DNA from: Palsa-504 sp963742795
Lineage (GTDB): Bacteria > Actinomycetota > Actinomycetes > Streptosporangiales > Streptosporangiaceae
Assembly (NCBI GenBank): GCA_963742795.1
Contig: CAVUNL010000028.1
Coordinates: 62,001-126,000 of the forward strand
Direction of reading: 5' to 3'
Length of the DNA: 64,000 nt
In this document: piece by piece, positions 42,665-50,975 of the stretch
Layout: every line of letters starts with the position of its first letter
Position numbering within the stretch: the stretch's first letter is position 1
Made by a program: the position numbers and the translations under genes
The notes under the pieces: generated by a model
The model's input: only the letters and a program-made list of their open reading frames with translations
Told to the model about the DNA's origin: nothing
The model's database searches: none

Positions 42665-45600
42665 TCAACGGGCGACGCGCGGTGAGTCCTGTGGGGCGGC
42701 AGTGGCGGAATCCCGCGGGGTCAGGGCGTCGGCGCGGTCCAGCAGGGGCTGGCAGCGCAGGCGGCTGGCGATGTCGCGGGCCTCGGCGATGGCCGCTGCG
42801 GCGGTCTCGGCGTTCGCCGCGGAACCAGGGGCTGGGACGGAAACGGGGGCTGGGGCGGAACCGGGGGCTGCGGCGGATCCGGGGGCTGCGGCGGATCCGG
42901 GGGCTGCGGCGGATCTGGAGGCTGCGGCGGAACCGGAAGCGGTGGCGGGCGCCAGGTACTGGGCGTAGTCCAGCAGGCCGTGGGCGAGGTGGTAGGGAGT
43001 GGACTGCTCGCGCAGGCTGGCGATCGCGGCGGCGAAGGAGGCCGCGGCGGTCGCGTCGCCGCCGGCGGCTCGGTCGGCATCTGGCAGCCGCGCGCGGACC
43101 AGGTCCCGTTCGGCCCGCAGCATGGGGGCGAGGTGGCCGGGCTGATAGGAATCGAGCAGGTCGAGCAGTTCCCGGACGGCCGCGTTGTCGCCTAGCTCGT
43201 ACGCGGAGCGTGCGGCCAGCGGCCACGCCCAGCGCGAGGACACGGAGCTGATCCCGGTAGCCTCGGTCAGGGCCAGGATGGCCCGGGCGTGGCGCAGGGC
43301 ATCGGCTGGCTGGCGGCGGGCGGTAGCGGTGAACGCCTCCAGGAGGCTAGTCAGGGACTGGTCCTGGGGATCTTCGCTCGACCGGAAGTTCCGCAGGGCG
43401 GTGCGCATGGCCTCGGCCATCCCGGCATCGCCACGCAGAGCGGCCAGCCAGCCACGGTCGCAAAGGACGTCCTCCATGTCCGCCAGCGCGTCGGAGTCCA
43501 CCGCCTGGGCCAACTCGGCCTCGGCGGCGTCCCAGTCACCGATCTGGAGCAGCGACTCGACGACGTTCATGATCGCCGCGGCCAGGTGACGCCGTTGTCC
43601 GGTACGGCGCAGGTGCCCAGCTGCGGTCCGGGCGGCGTCGGCCGCAGCGGCCGGATCGCTGGGCATCTGCGCGTCGGCCAGGTTGAGCAGCCCACGCCCC
43701 ACGCTGGAGGTGTCGCCGGCCTGGGCGGCGAGCCGCGCGCTCTCGCGGAAGTACGAGATCGCCTGCGGCCGCCGCTCGGCCACTAGGTGGTAAAGCCCGC
43801 GGGTGACCAGCAGCTCGGCGAGCTGGCCGGGGCCGACGCCCAGCGCCTGGCCTAGGGTAAGTGACTCGGCGCTGAGCCGGTCGGCGTCGGGTGAGCCGAC
43901 GAACACCTCGAGCTCCGCCAGCCGGTTCATGGCTGACACGGTGTCGGTGTCAGCACCGGCCCGCAGGACGTTCACGGCGGCAGTGAGCGGCTCACGGGCC
44001 TCGGCATGACGCCCCCAGCGGCTCAGGGCCCGGCCCGCGAGAGCCTGGGCACGCGCGGCGGACCGGCCTTGACCGCTGCGAAGATAGTGGCCGCGAGCCT
44101 GTTCCGCGTACTGGATGGCCACCGGGTAACTGGCGTCCGCGAGGGCGGCCCGCGCGGCGCGCTCCCATAGCCCGGCCACGGCCTCGTCCGGCGCCTCGGG
44201 CGGCCTCAGCTCGGCGGCGGCGGCGTAGCTGGTCGCGGCCTGTGCCGGAGCGCCGGTTCGCTCGGCGCGCTCCGCGGCCCGGGTCAAGGCGGTTACGGCC
44301 TGACCGCGGATCTCGGCGGCCTCAGGGTCGTCGGGGACGGCGTTGAGGGCGTCCAGGTAATGCTGGGCGATGACCTCGGCGACCTCTTCGCCGTCGCCGG
44401 GGAAGGCCGCGCGCAGGTGGGCGGCCACGGCCAGGTGCCGGGCCTTGCGGTCGCGGCGGGACAGCGTGTCGTAGGCGACCTGCCGCAGCATCTCCTGGGC
44501 GAACTGATAGCTGCCGCGCTCCGGCGACAGCGGGTCGGCGGATACGCTCAGCACCTCGCGGCGGACCAGGTCGGCGAGCGTGTCCCGTACCCACGGCTCG
44601 TCCTGCCCGGACACCGCGATCAGCGCCTCGGCCGGGAACGTGGTACCCAGCACGGCGGCGTCCGCGACCAGCCGCCGGGCGCCGGGCTCCAGGGCGTCGA
44701 GCCGGGCGGCCAGCAGCGCGTGCAGGCTGTCCGGCACGGCCAGCTCGCCGACGTCGCCGGTCAGCCGGTAGACCCCTTCGACCGGCTGGACCACGTCGCG
44801 GTCGATCAGCGAGCGGACGGTCTCCACCGCGAACAGCGGGATGCCCTGAGCCTGGCGGGTGATCTTGGATCGCGCCGCCTCCGGCATGCCCGGCACCAGG
44901 GCGTCGACCAGCAGGTCCATGGACGCCACGTCCAGCGGATCCAGGGTCAGCGTGCTGCGGTTACGGCCCGCGCCGAAGCCCGGCCGGGCCTGGCCCAGCT
45001 CCGGGCGGGCGAAGACCAGCACGTACACCGGCAGGTCCCGCACCCAGTCGATCAGGTGGTCCAGGAAGTCCAGCAGGCCCGTGTCGGCGTACTGGGCGTC
45101 CTCGACCAGCAGGATCACCGGGTTCTCGGCCGCGAGCCGCTCGAAAAACAGGCGCCAGCCGGCGAACAGCTCCTCCCGAGACAGTGCCTCACCAGCGTCC
45201 CCGGCGAACGGCACGCCGAGGAGCCGGCCGAGCCGCAGGCCGGCGTAGGAGTGTTCGGCCGGGTCGGGCACGAACCGGTCCAGGGCCGCGGCCAGCTTGA
45301 CCGCGGCGGCCTCGGGCGGGTCCTCCTCGGCGATGCCCAGCCGCTGGCGGACGATCTGGGCCAGCGCCCAGAACGCCACCCCTTCCCCGTAGGACAGGCA
45401 CCGGCCGCGATGCCACCACACGTCGGCGGCCAGGCCGTCGGCGTACTTCTCGAACTCCCAGCCCAGCCGGGACTTGCCGACCCCGGCCGGGCCGGACACC
45501 AGCACCAGCCGCGGCACCCGCCGGTCGGCGGTCGCGTGGAACAGGTCCTTGATCGTGCGCAGCTCGGCGTCCCGGCCGGTCAGCGGCGCCTCCAGGCCAT

Positions 45601-46372
45601 CGACGCGCTGGCTCCCTCCCACCGCCGACAGGACCCGGACCGCGCGCCACAGCCGTTGCGGCTCGGCCTTGCCCTTCAGCGTGTGCTCACCGGCGTCGGC
45701 GAACGCGATCGCGCTGCCGGTCAGCCGCTGGGTCGGCACGTCGACCAGCACCGAGCCCGGCCGGGCGGCGGCCTGCGCCCTCGACGCGGTGTTCACCGCG
45801 TCGCCGGCCACCATCCCCTCACCGACCGCGCCCAGGTTCACCGCCACCTCGCCGGTCACCACCCCGGCCCGGGCGGCCAGGCCGGGCAGCCCCGACTCGG
45901 CGCCCAGTTCGGCGACCGCGGCTACCAGGTCCAGCGCGGCCCGGACGGCTCGCTCCGCGTCGCCTTCGGTCGCCAGCGGGGTGCCCCAGACGGCCATCAC
46001 CGCGTCCCCGATGAACTTCTCCACCACGCCGCCGTAGCGGCTGATCACCGTGCGCGCCACCGTGAAGTACTGCGACAGCAGCTCGCGGACCGCCTCGGGG
46101 TCCCGCGACTCGGACAGCGGGGTGAACCCGACCACGTCGCAGAACAGCACCGAGCACACGCGCCGTTCGGCCGCCGACTCGCGGCCCGGCTGGGCAGGCG
46201 GCGCGGGCGGGGCGGGCGCGGCCTCGAACAGGGTGGCTCCGCAGTAACGGCAGAACCGCTTGCCGGGCGTCAGCGGCTTGCCGCACGAGGGACACCCGCC
46301 GACCGGAGCGCCGCAGTCCCCGCAGAACAGATCGCCGTCGTCCAATGGCGCTCCGCACCGCCCGCACCCCAC
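42665..46372 (-). CDS. Adenylate cyclase domain / AAA ATPase / TPR signalling protein
   Basis: The 1235-residue protein starts with a double zinc ribbon (CGRCGAPLDDGDLFCGDCGAP, CPSCGKPLTPGKRFCRYCG), then a class III cyclase domain (VCSVLFCDVVGFTPLSESRDPEAV, YGGVVEKFIGDAVMAVWG), an AAA_16 ATPase (LTGRDAELRTIKDLFHATAD, LVSGPAGVGKSRLGWEFEKY, VILLVEDAQYADTGLLDFLD) and a long TPR-like helical part. The two metal Asp of the cyclase (FCDVVG and GDAVMAVWG) are present. GTG 46372 is the start. The C-terminal 50 residues are Ala/Ser/Pro-rich from 18-bp repeats. Such proteins make cAMP or act as LuxR-like sensors; the input is unknown. Confidence 0.9.
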   Translation of the reverse strand: MGCGRCGAPLDDGDLFCGDCGAPVGGCPSCGKPLTPGKRFCRYCGATLFEAAPAPPAPPAQPGRESAAERRVCSVLFCDVVGFTPLSESRDPEAVRELLSQYFTVARTVISRYGGVVEKFIGDAVMAVWGTPLATEGDAERAVRAALDLVAAVAELGAESGLPGLAARAGVVTGEVAVNLGAVGEGMVAGDAVNTASRAQAAARPGSVLVDVPTQRLTGSAIAFADAGEHTLKGKAEPQRLWRAVRVLSAVGGSQRVDGLEAPLTGRDAELRTIKDLFHATADRRVPRLVLVSGPAGVGKSRLGWEFEKYADGLAADVWWHRGRCLSYGEGVAFWALAQIVRQRLGIAEEDPPEAAAVKLAAALDRFVPDPAEHSYAGLRLGRLLGVPFAGDAGEALSREELFAGWRLFFERLAAENPVILLVEDAQYADTGLLDFLDHLIDWVRDLPVYVLVFARPELGQARPGFGAGRNRSTLTLDPLDVASMDLLVDALVPGMPEAARSKITRQAQGIPLFAVETVRSLIDRDVVQPVEGVYRLTGDVGELAVPDSLHALLAARLDALEPGARRLVADAAVLGTTFPAEALIAVSGQDEPWVRDTLADLVRREVLSVSADPLSPERGSYQFAQEMLRQVAYDTLSRRDRKARHLAVAAHLRAAFPGDGEEVAEVIAQHYLDALNAVPDDPEAAEIRGQAVTALTRAAERAERTGAPAQAATSYAAAAELRPPEAPDEAVAGLWERAARAALADASYPVAIQYAEQARGHYLRSGQGRSAARAQALAGRALSRWGRHAEAREPLTAAVNVLRAGADTDTVSAMNRLAELEVFVGSPDADRLSAESLTLGQALGVGPGQLAELLVTRGLYHLVAERRPQAISYFRESARLAAQAGDTSSVGRGLLNLADAQMPSDPAAAADAARTAAGHLRRTGQRRHLAAAIMNVVESLLQIGDWDAAEAELAQAVDSDALADMEDVLCDRGWLAALRGDAGMAEAMRTALRNFRSSEDPQDQSLTSLLEAFTATARRQPADALRHARAILALTEATGISSVSSRWAWPLAARSAYELGDNAAVRELLDLLDSYQPGHLAPMLRAERDLVRARLPDADRAAGGDATAAASFAAAIASLREQSTPYHLAHGLLDYAQYLAPATASGSAAASRSAAAPGSAAAPGSAAAPGSAPAPVSVPAPGSAANAETAAAAIAEARDIASRLRCQPLLDRADALTPRDSATAAPQDSPRVAR
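42827..42934. repeat. Six 18-bp tandem repeats in the cyclase gene
   Basis: Six imperfect 18-bp units close to GGGGGCTGCGGCGGATCC lie end to end and give the Ala/Pro/Gly/Ser tail repeats of the cyclase protein. Copy number could vary. Confidence 0.85.
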
Positions 46373-46597
46373 CCGGCTTCTCCCGCCCTCGGAACACCAA
46401 CCCGGTCAAGCCCATCCGTAAGCGCCATTGTAGGTACGCCGGTCCACGCTGCGAAGCCCCACGGGATCGGGCTGAGCTGGCCGGGGGCGGGCACCATGGA
46501 CCGTTCGGCATAAAAATTTAATGGAGCGGGGCGGAAGTGGCGCCACCCACGGTCATCCGTCAGGATGGGGCTTTCCCGCGGTAATGGAGGGACGATC

Positions 46598-48490
46598 GTG
46601 ACGAACTCACCGGCGCATCCGCTCGACCCGCTGACCGCGGAGGAGATCCGGCAGGCGGCCGCGATCCTGCGCCGCGAGCGCGGGGTCGGCGCGGGCTGGC
46701 GGTTCGCGTCGATCGAGCTCAAGGAGCCGGGCAAGGCCGCGCTGGCGGCGGGCACGCCGACCGGGCGAGACGCGATCGTGGTGTGCTGGGACCGCTCGGA
46801 CGGGCAGGCCTACCGGGCCGCGGTGTCGCTGGCCGACAACGCGGTGACGGACTGGGAGGACCTGCCCGGCCAGCAGCCGAACATGACCGTCGACGAGTGG
46901 CACGAATGCGACCTGATGCTGCGAGCCCACCCGGCGCTGGTGCGGGCGCTGGCCCGGCGCGGGATCACCGACATGTCCCTGGTGCTCACCGACATGTGGG
47001 CCTACGGCGCCGCGCTGGTCCCCGAGCGGTACCGGGGCCTGCGGATCGGCTGGTCGGACGTGTGGTACCGGGGCAGCCCGGACGGCAACCCGTACGCGCA
47101 CCACGTGACCGGGCTGCACCCGGTGGTCGACCTGAACGGTATGACGCTGCTGGAGATCGAGGACGTTTCTGGTGAGGTTCTGCAGGGCCAGCCCGAGGTG
47201 CGCGGGGAGTACACGCCCGCGCTGCTCGGGCGGCCGCTGCGGGAGGTGGCGCCGCTGGAGGTCAGCCAGCCTTCCGGGGTCGGGTTCACGCTGGACGGAC
47301 GGCTGCTTTCGTGGCAGAACTGGCGGCTGCGGCTGGGGTTCAACTATCGCGAGGGCCTGGTGCTGCACCAGGTGGGGTTCGATGACGACGGGCGGCTGCG
47401 GCCGGTGGCGCACCGGATGTCGTTCGCGGAGATGTTCGTGCCGTACCGGGACCCGAGCGCCGACCACTACCGGCGGACCGCGTTCGACATCGGCGAGTGG
47501 GGCCTGGGCTTCATGACCACGTCGCTGGAGCTCGGCTGCGACTGCCTGGGTGAGATCAGCTACCTGGACGCGGTGGTGCACGACTCGGCCGGGGAGCCCA
47601 GGACGATACGTAACGCGATATGCGTGCACGAGGAGGACAGCGGCGTGCTGTGGAAGCACGTCGACGAGCGGACCGGCGCCGAGGTGCGGCGCCAGCGACG
47701 GCTGGTGATCTCCTTCAGCGTCACCGTGGCCAACTACGAGTACCTGGTGTACTGGCGCTTCTACCAGGACGGGAACATCGAGTGCGAGGTCCGGGCGACC
47801 GGGATCGTGGTGACCTCGCACGCCTCTGGTTCGGTTTCGAACGGGACGGTCGTGGACCAGGGGACGTATGCGCCGTTCCACCAGCACTTCATCGTGGCCC
47901 GGCTCGACCTGGACGTGGACGGGCCGGACAACACGGTGTACGCGGTGTCGTCGGTTGCTACCGGTGCTTCTGGTGACGACCCGTACGGGCTGGGGCTGGA
48001 GGTGGTGTCGACGCCGCTGCGGACCGAGGCGGAGGGGAAGCAGGACTACGACTGGGCGTCTCAGCGGGCCTGGAAGGTGGTCAACGAGGGGGTGCGGAAC
48101 GGCCTGGGTTCGTCGGTCGGGTACAAGCTCGTGCCGGGCGGGGCGTTCCCGCCGCTGCTCTCGGCGTCTTCGCCGGCGTTCCAGCGAGCCGAGGTGATCG
48201 GGCACACGCTGTGGGTCACGCCGTACCGTCCGGACGAGCGGTGGCCGTGCGGGGACTTCCCGAACCTTTCGGATCGCGACACGGGGCTGCCTTTGTGGAC
48301 GGCGGCAGACCGGCCGATCGAGGACACCGACGTGGTGCTCTGGTACGTGTTCGGCATCCACCACATCACCCGGCCGGAGGACTGGCCGGTGATGCCGACC
48401 GATGCGGTGTCGTTCTGGCTGAAGCCGTTCGGCTTCTTCGACCGCAATCCGGCCTTGGACGTGCCGCCCGCCCCGCACTGCTCGAGTTAG
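46598..48490 (+). CDS. Copper-containing primary-amine oxidase
   Basis: The 630-residue protein has the topaquinone motif TVANYEYLVYWRF near residue 378 (the Tyr of Asn-Tyr-Glu becomes TPQ), YLDAV upstream, and the copper ligands FHQHFIVARLDLDVDG, with the third His further on; the N-terminal part has HPLDPLTAEEI as in the N2-type domain. It converts primary amines to aldehydes, H2O2 and ammonia. GTG 46598 follows GGAGGGACGATC. It lies divergently from the cyclase gene. With the decarboxylases and paaABCDE in the window, an aromatic amine such as phenylethylamine is a sensible substrate, but this is inference. Confidence 0.92.
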   Translation: MTNSPAHPLDPLTAEEIRQAAAILRRERGVGAGWRFASIELKEPGKAALAAGTPTGRDAIVVCWDRSDGQAYRAAVSLADNAVTDWEDLPGQQPNMTVDEWHECDLMLRAHPALVRALARRGITDMSLVLTDMWAYGAALVPERYRGLRIGWSDVWYRGSPDGNPYAHHVTGLHPVVDLNGMTLLEIEDVSGEVLQGQPEVRGEYTPALLGRPLREVAPLEVSQPSGVGFTLDGRLLSWQNWRLRLGFNYREGLVLHQVGFDDDGRLRPVAHRMSFAEMFVPYRDPSADHYRRTAFDIGEWGLGFMTTSLELGCDCLGEISYLDAVVHDSAGEPRTIRNAICVHEEDSGVLWKHVDERTGAEVRRQRRLVISFSVTVANYEYLVYWRFYQDGNIECEVRATGIVVTSHASGSVSNGTVVDQGTYAPFHQHFIVARLDLDVDGPDNTVYAVSSVATGASGDDPYGLGLEVVSTPLRTEAEGKQDYDWASQRAWKVVNEGVRNGLGSSVGYKLVPGGAFPPLLSASSPAFQRAEVIGHTLWVTPYRPDERWPCGDFPNLSDRDTGLPLWTAADRPIEDTDVVLWYVFGIHHITRPEDWPVMPTDAVSFWLKPFGFFDRNPALDVPPAPHCSS

Positions 48491-48497
48491 CGGCGGC

Positions 48498-48683
48498 CTA
48501 GAGGTCGTCGTCCCGGTCGGGGGGGCCGAAGTACTTGTCGTCTTGCTCGATCCGGGCGACGTCCTCGGCCGCGCGCCGCTGGACATCGCTTTGCGCCGGG
48601 TTGCCTTCGTTGATGCGGATCAGGCTGGGCGGCTCGTCCTCGCCGACCGTTCCGCAGGAACTGACCCAGGAAAAGAAACCCAT
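48498..48683 (-). CDS. Small conserved-looking protein, function unknown
   Basis: The 61-residue product reads GFFSWVSSCGTVGEDEPPS then a charged helix (VQRRAAEDVARIEQDDKYFGPPDRDD). The acidic end with DVARIEQDDKYFGP is the kind of motif that recurs in short actinobacterial proteins. ATG 48683 overlaps nothing and converges on the amine oxidase gene 8 bp away. No function can be given. Confidence 0.6.
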   Translation of the reverse strand: MGFFSWVSSCGTVGEDEPPSLIRINEGNPAQSDVQRRAAEDVARIEQDDKYFGPPDRDDDL

Positions 48684-48766
48684 GACCGCGACTCCCTCGG
48701 CTGTGGTGGTTCTCGTGTACTAGATCTACCCCATACCGGGTGGCACGATGGTGTTCGGAGGGTGTC

Positions 48767-49060
48767 ATGCGGGTTGAGGTGAGCACCGAGGCGGAGGAGT
48801 TCGTCCGCGGACACGGCGGGCAGTTGTGGGTGTGGGCCGCCCACCCGCGCGTGTGCTGCTGGGGGACGCCGGCCTACATGTACGCGGCCACGGAGCCGCC
48901 GCGGGACCCGGATAGATTCAGCCCGGCGCACACCGCCGGCCTGCAGGTCTGGTACCGGATCCCGGGCGGCCGGCGGCCGGACGTGCTGGAGATCGGGGTG
49001 CGCGGTAAGCGGCGCCCGCACGTCGAGGCGTACTGGGACGGCTGTATCTACGCCCTGTGA
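48767..49060 (+). CDS. Small protein with conserved WVWAAHPRVCCWGTPAYM motif, function unknown
   Basis: The 97-residue product reads FVRGHGGQLWVWAAHPRVCCWGTPAYMYAATEPP, GLQVWYRIPGGRRPDVLEIGVRGKRRPHVEAYWDGC. It is a compact beta-rich protein with two adjacent cysteines and no signal peptide. ATG 48767 follows GGAGGGTG. Codon use is normal for the genome. Function unknown. Confidence 0.6.
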   Translation: MRVEVSTEAEEFVRGHGGQLWVWAAHPRVCCWGTPAYMYAATEPPRDPDRFSPAHTAGLQVWYRIPGGRRPDVLEIGVRGKRRPHVEAYWDGCIYAL

Positions 49061-49145
49061 GCGGGACAGGCGGAGCGTTGAGCAGATTTGCAGAGTTTGG
49101 CCTTCTTCTCGACATGAGCCGTTCACCTGCGCGTTTAATTCCGCT

Positions 49146-50393
49146 GTGTCGTACGTCACTCGGATCGCGTACAAGTCGTTCGTGAACATAATCAGCCTGC
49201 GTAAAGCTGCTTGGCTGAGTGTCACGGTCGTCGCGGCGGGCCTGGTCGCGACGGCCGGATGCTCAAGCTCAAGCTCAAGCTCAAGCTCAAGCTCAAGCTC
49301 AAGCACCAGCACTAGCACCGCCAGCGCCAGCACTGCCGGCGCCAGCGCCAGCGCCTCTAGTAGCGCGCTTACCGTTAAGCAGATCGTCCAGGGCACGACG
49401 CTGAAGCACAGCTTCCAGCCGAACGGCAAGGGCACCACGAAGACCGAGTCCCTCAGCCAGCCGGACGACATCGTGGCCTTGGGCGGCAACCTCTACGTCG
49501 GGTTCCAGAACGGCGTGGGCTCGCAGGGGGAGGTGGCCCCGTCCGGCAACCTGGACAGCACCCTGGTCGAGTTCACGACTGCCGGTTCTGTCGTGAAGCA
49601 GTGGGACGTAACGGGCAAGATCGACGGGATGGGCGCCGACTCCGCGACCGGGCAGGTCATCGCGACTGTCAACGAGGACTCGAAGTCCAGCCTGTACACG
49701 GTTTCCGGCGGGACCGTCACGCACTACACCTACACCCCATCGTCGCTGCCGCACCTGGGCGGCACCGACGCCATCGCGGTAGACAACGGGAAGATGCTGA
49801 TCAGCGCGTCCGCGCCGGGCACCGACGGCAAGGCGCCGGCGTCCGCTCCGGCGGTGTTCGCGGTCACGCTGAACGCCGGGGCCAACACCGCCGCGGCCGC
49901 TCCGTTCTTCGCTGACAACGCGACGGCCACCGGGGTAAACGCCCCGAACGCCGGCAAGAAGGTCACCCTCGCGCTCACGGACCCGGACTCGAACCTGGTC
50001 GTCCCGTCGAGCTCTCCGGAGTTCGCCGGGGACTTCATGCTGAATTCCCAAGGCGACCAGGAACTGATCTTCTCCGATGCCAGTGGCCAGAACCTGCAGG
50101 TCCTGAAGCTCCCTACCCCGGTCGACGACAGCGCCTGGGCGACCTCGGCCAGCGGTTCGCTGTACGCGACGGACTCCACGGCCAACACGGTCGATGCCAT
50201 CACGGGCTCGTTCACGCCGGGGACCGCGTACACCGCGGTGACCCCGTGCAACGCCAACAACGCCCCGACCACCTGCCCTGGCCCCGGCTTCGCGGCCAAC
50301 TCCCTGGGCACGATCAACCTGAAGACCGGCGCGATCGCCAACGCCACCGTCGTCGGGCCGCTCACGCCCAAGGGCCTGGTCTTCGTCCCGTAG
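49146..50393 (+). CDS. Beta-propeller-like lipoprotein with a Ser microsatellite
   Basis: The 415-residue protein has a lipoprotein signal (AAWLSVTVVAAGLVATAGC, lipobox A-T-A-G-C), then a long Ser/Thr/Ala stretch partly encoded by seven GCTCAA repeats, and a C-terminal region of repeated beta-strand motifs (DDIVALGGNLYVGFQNGVG, GGTDAIAVDNGKMLISAS, LALTDPDSNLVVP, SGSLYATDSTANTVDAITG). It is anchored on the outer face of the membrane and may bind a ligand. GTG 49146 gives the longer start; GTG 49182 gives a cleaner signal peptide. Followed by a hairpin terminator. Confidence 0.78.
   Translation: MSYVTRIAYKSFVNIISLRKAAWLSVTVVAAGLVATAGCSSSSSSSSSSSSSSTSTSTASASTAGASASASSSALTVKQIVQGTTLKHSFQPNGKGTTKTESLSQPDDIVALGGNLYVGFQNGVGSQGEVAPSGNLDSTLVEFTTAGSVVKQWDVTGKIDGMGADSATGQVIATVNEDSKSSLYTVSGGTVTHYTYTPSSLPHLGGTDAIAVDNGKMLISASAPGTDGKAPASAPAVFAVTLNAGANTAAAAPFFADNATATGVNAPNAGKKVTLALTDPDSNLVVPSSSPEFAGDFMLNSQGDQELIFSDASGQNLQVLKLPTPVDDSAWATSASGSLYATDSTANTVDAITGSFTPGTAYTAVTPCNANNAPTTCPGPGFAANSLGTINLKTGAIANATVVGPLTPKGLVFVP
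49261..49302. repeat. Hexanucleotide microsatellite GCTCAA x7
   Basis: Seven perfect copies of GCTCAA follow directly after the lipobox Cys codon and encode Ser-Ser repeats. Unit length is a multiple of three, so copy changes would lengthen or shorten the Ser linker without breaking the frame. Confidence 0.9.
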
Positions 50394-50413
50394 GTCCTCG
50401 GCTCGGGCTGTTT

Positions 50414-50465
50414 CATGATCATGGGTCAAGTGGGCCGTATTTGGCCAAAACGACCCATGATCATG
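50414..50465. terminator. Hairpin with 14-bp perfect arms (CATGATCATGGGTC)
   Basis: CATGATCATGGGTC (50414-50427) and its exact reverse complement (50452-50465) enclose a 24-bp loop that can itself form GGGCC/TTGGCC pairing. It stands 20 bp after the lipoprotein stop and before a converging small ORF, so a terminator is likely. Similar CATGATCATG-type elements occur in other actinobacterial genomes as repeats. Confidence 0.75.
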
Positions 50466-50618
50466 ATCGGCGCCAGCGCGGCCACGGGGCCGCGACAGCT
50501 GTCGTTTGTGTCGCGGCCCTGTCGGCCTGCACGGCAAGATGCTCGCGCTGTCCCTGGTGCAGGAGTTTCCGCCCGGGCCGCCGCCAACTCAGATCCGGGA
50601 TTGCTGGGCGGTAGATCG

Positions 50619-50948
50619 TTATTCCGCCGCCGCGCCTGGCCCCGGGGGCGCTAAGGCTGCGGGCCATACCAGCATGCTAACCGGCGGGCGACGGGGCGCA
50701 GGGCGCCTGGCCAGCCGGGAACGACGCCGCCTGCCCCTCGGCGAACTGGCCGCGGCCTGCGCGCGGTAGTGCACCGCGACCGGCACCGCGACGGCCAGGG
50801 CCACGGTCTCGGCCAGGACGATCAGCCATAGCAGGCCGCCCGGCCACGACGGGTGGCGGCCGGGTTCGGGCCCGGCCGCGACGACGTCGGCGTCTGCGTC
50901 ATGGTCGGGCACCCCCTCATTGGAGGTGGCCTGCTGCCATGATGTCAA
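50619..50948 (-). CDS. Possible small membrane protein
   Basis: A 109-codon frame with TTG start reads acidic N-terminus (GVPDHDADADVVAAGPEPG), one membrane segment (LLWLIVLAETVALAVAVPVAVHY) and a Arg-rich end. It lies divergently next to the DUF885 gene. No homology is recognised and the start is weak, so it is tentative. Confidence 0.35.
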   Translation of the reverse strand: MTSWQQATSNEGVPDHDADADVVAAGPEPGRHPSWPGGLLWLIVLAETVALAVAVPVAVHYRAQAAASSPRGRRRRSRLARRPAPRRPPVSMLVWPAALAPPGPGAAAE

Positions 50949-50975
50949 CCGCAGAGGACTTCCCCGAGGAGGATC

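Noticed and set aside
40189..43251. 1020-codon plus-strand open frame
   Set aside because: It covers the opposite strand of the DinB gene, PLP decarboxylase and cyclase genes, and has no domain or ribosome site; typical high-GC antisense openness.
44360..46513. 717-codon plus-strand open frame opposite the adenylate cyclase
   Set aside because: The cyclase has clear domains on the minus strand; the plus frame has none.
46607..48586. Minus-strand open frame across the amine oxidase
   Set aside because: Antisense shadow; the plus strand has the TPQ and copper motifs.
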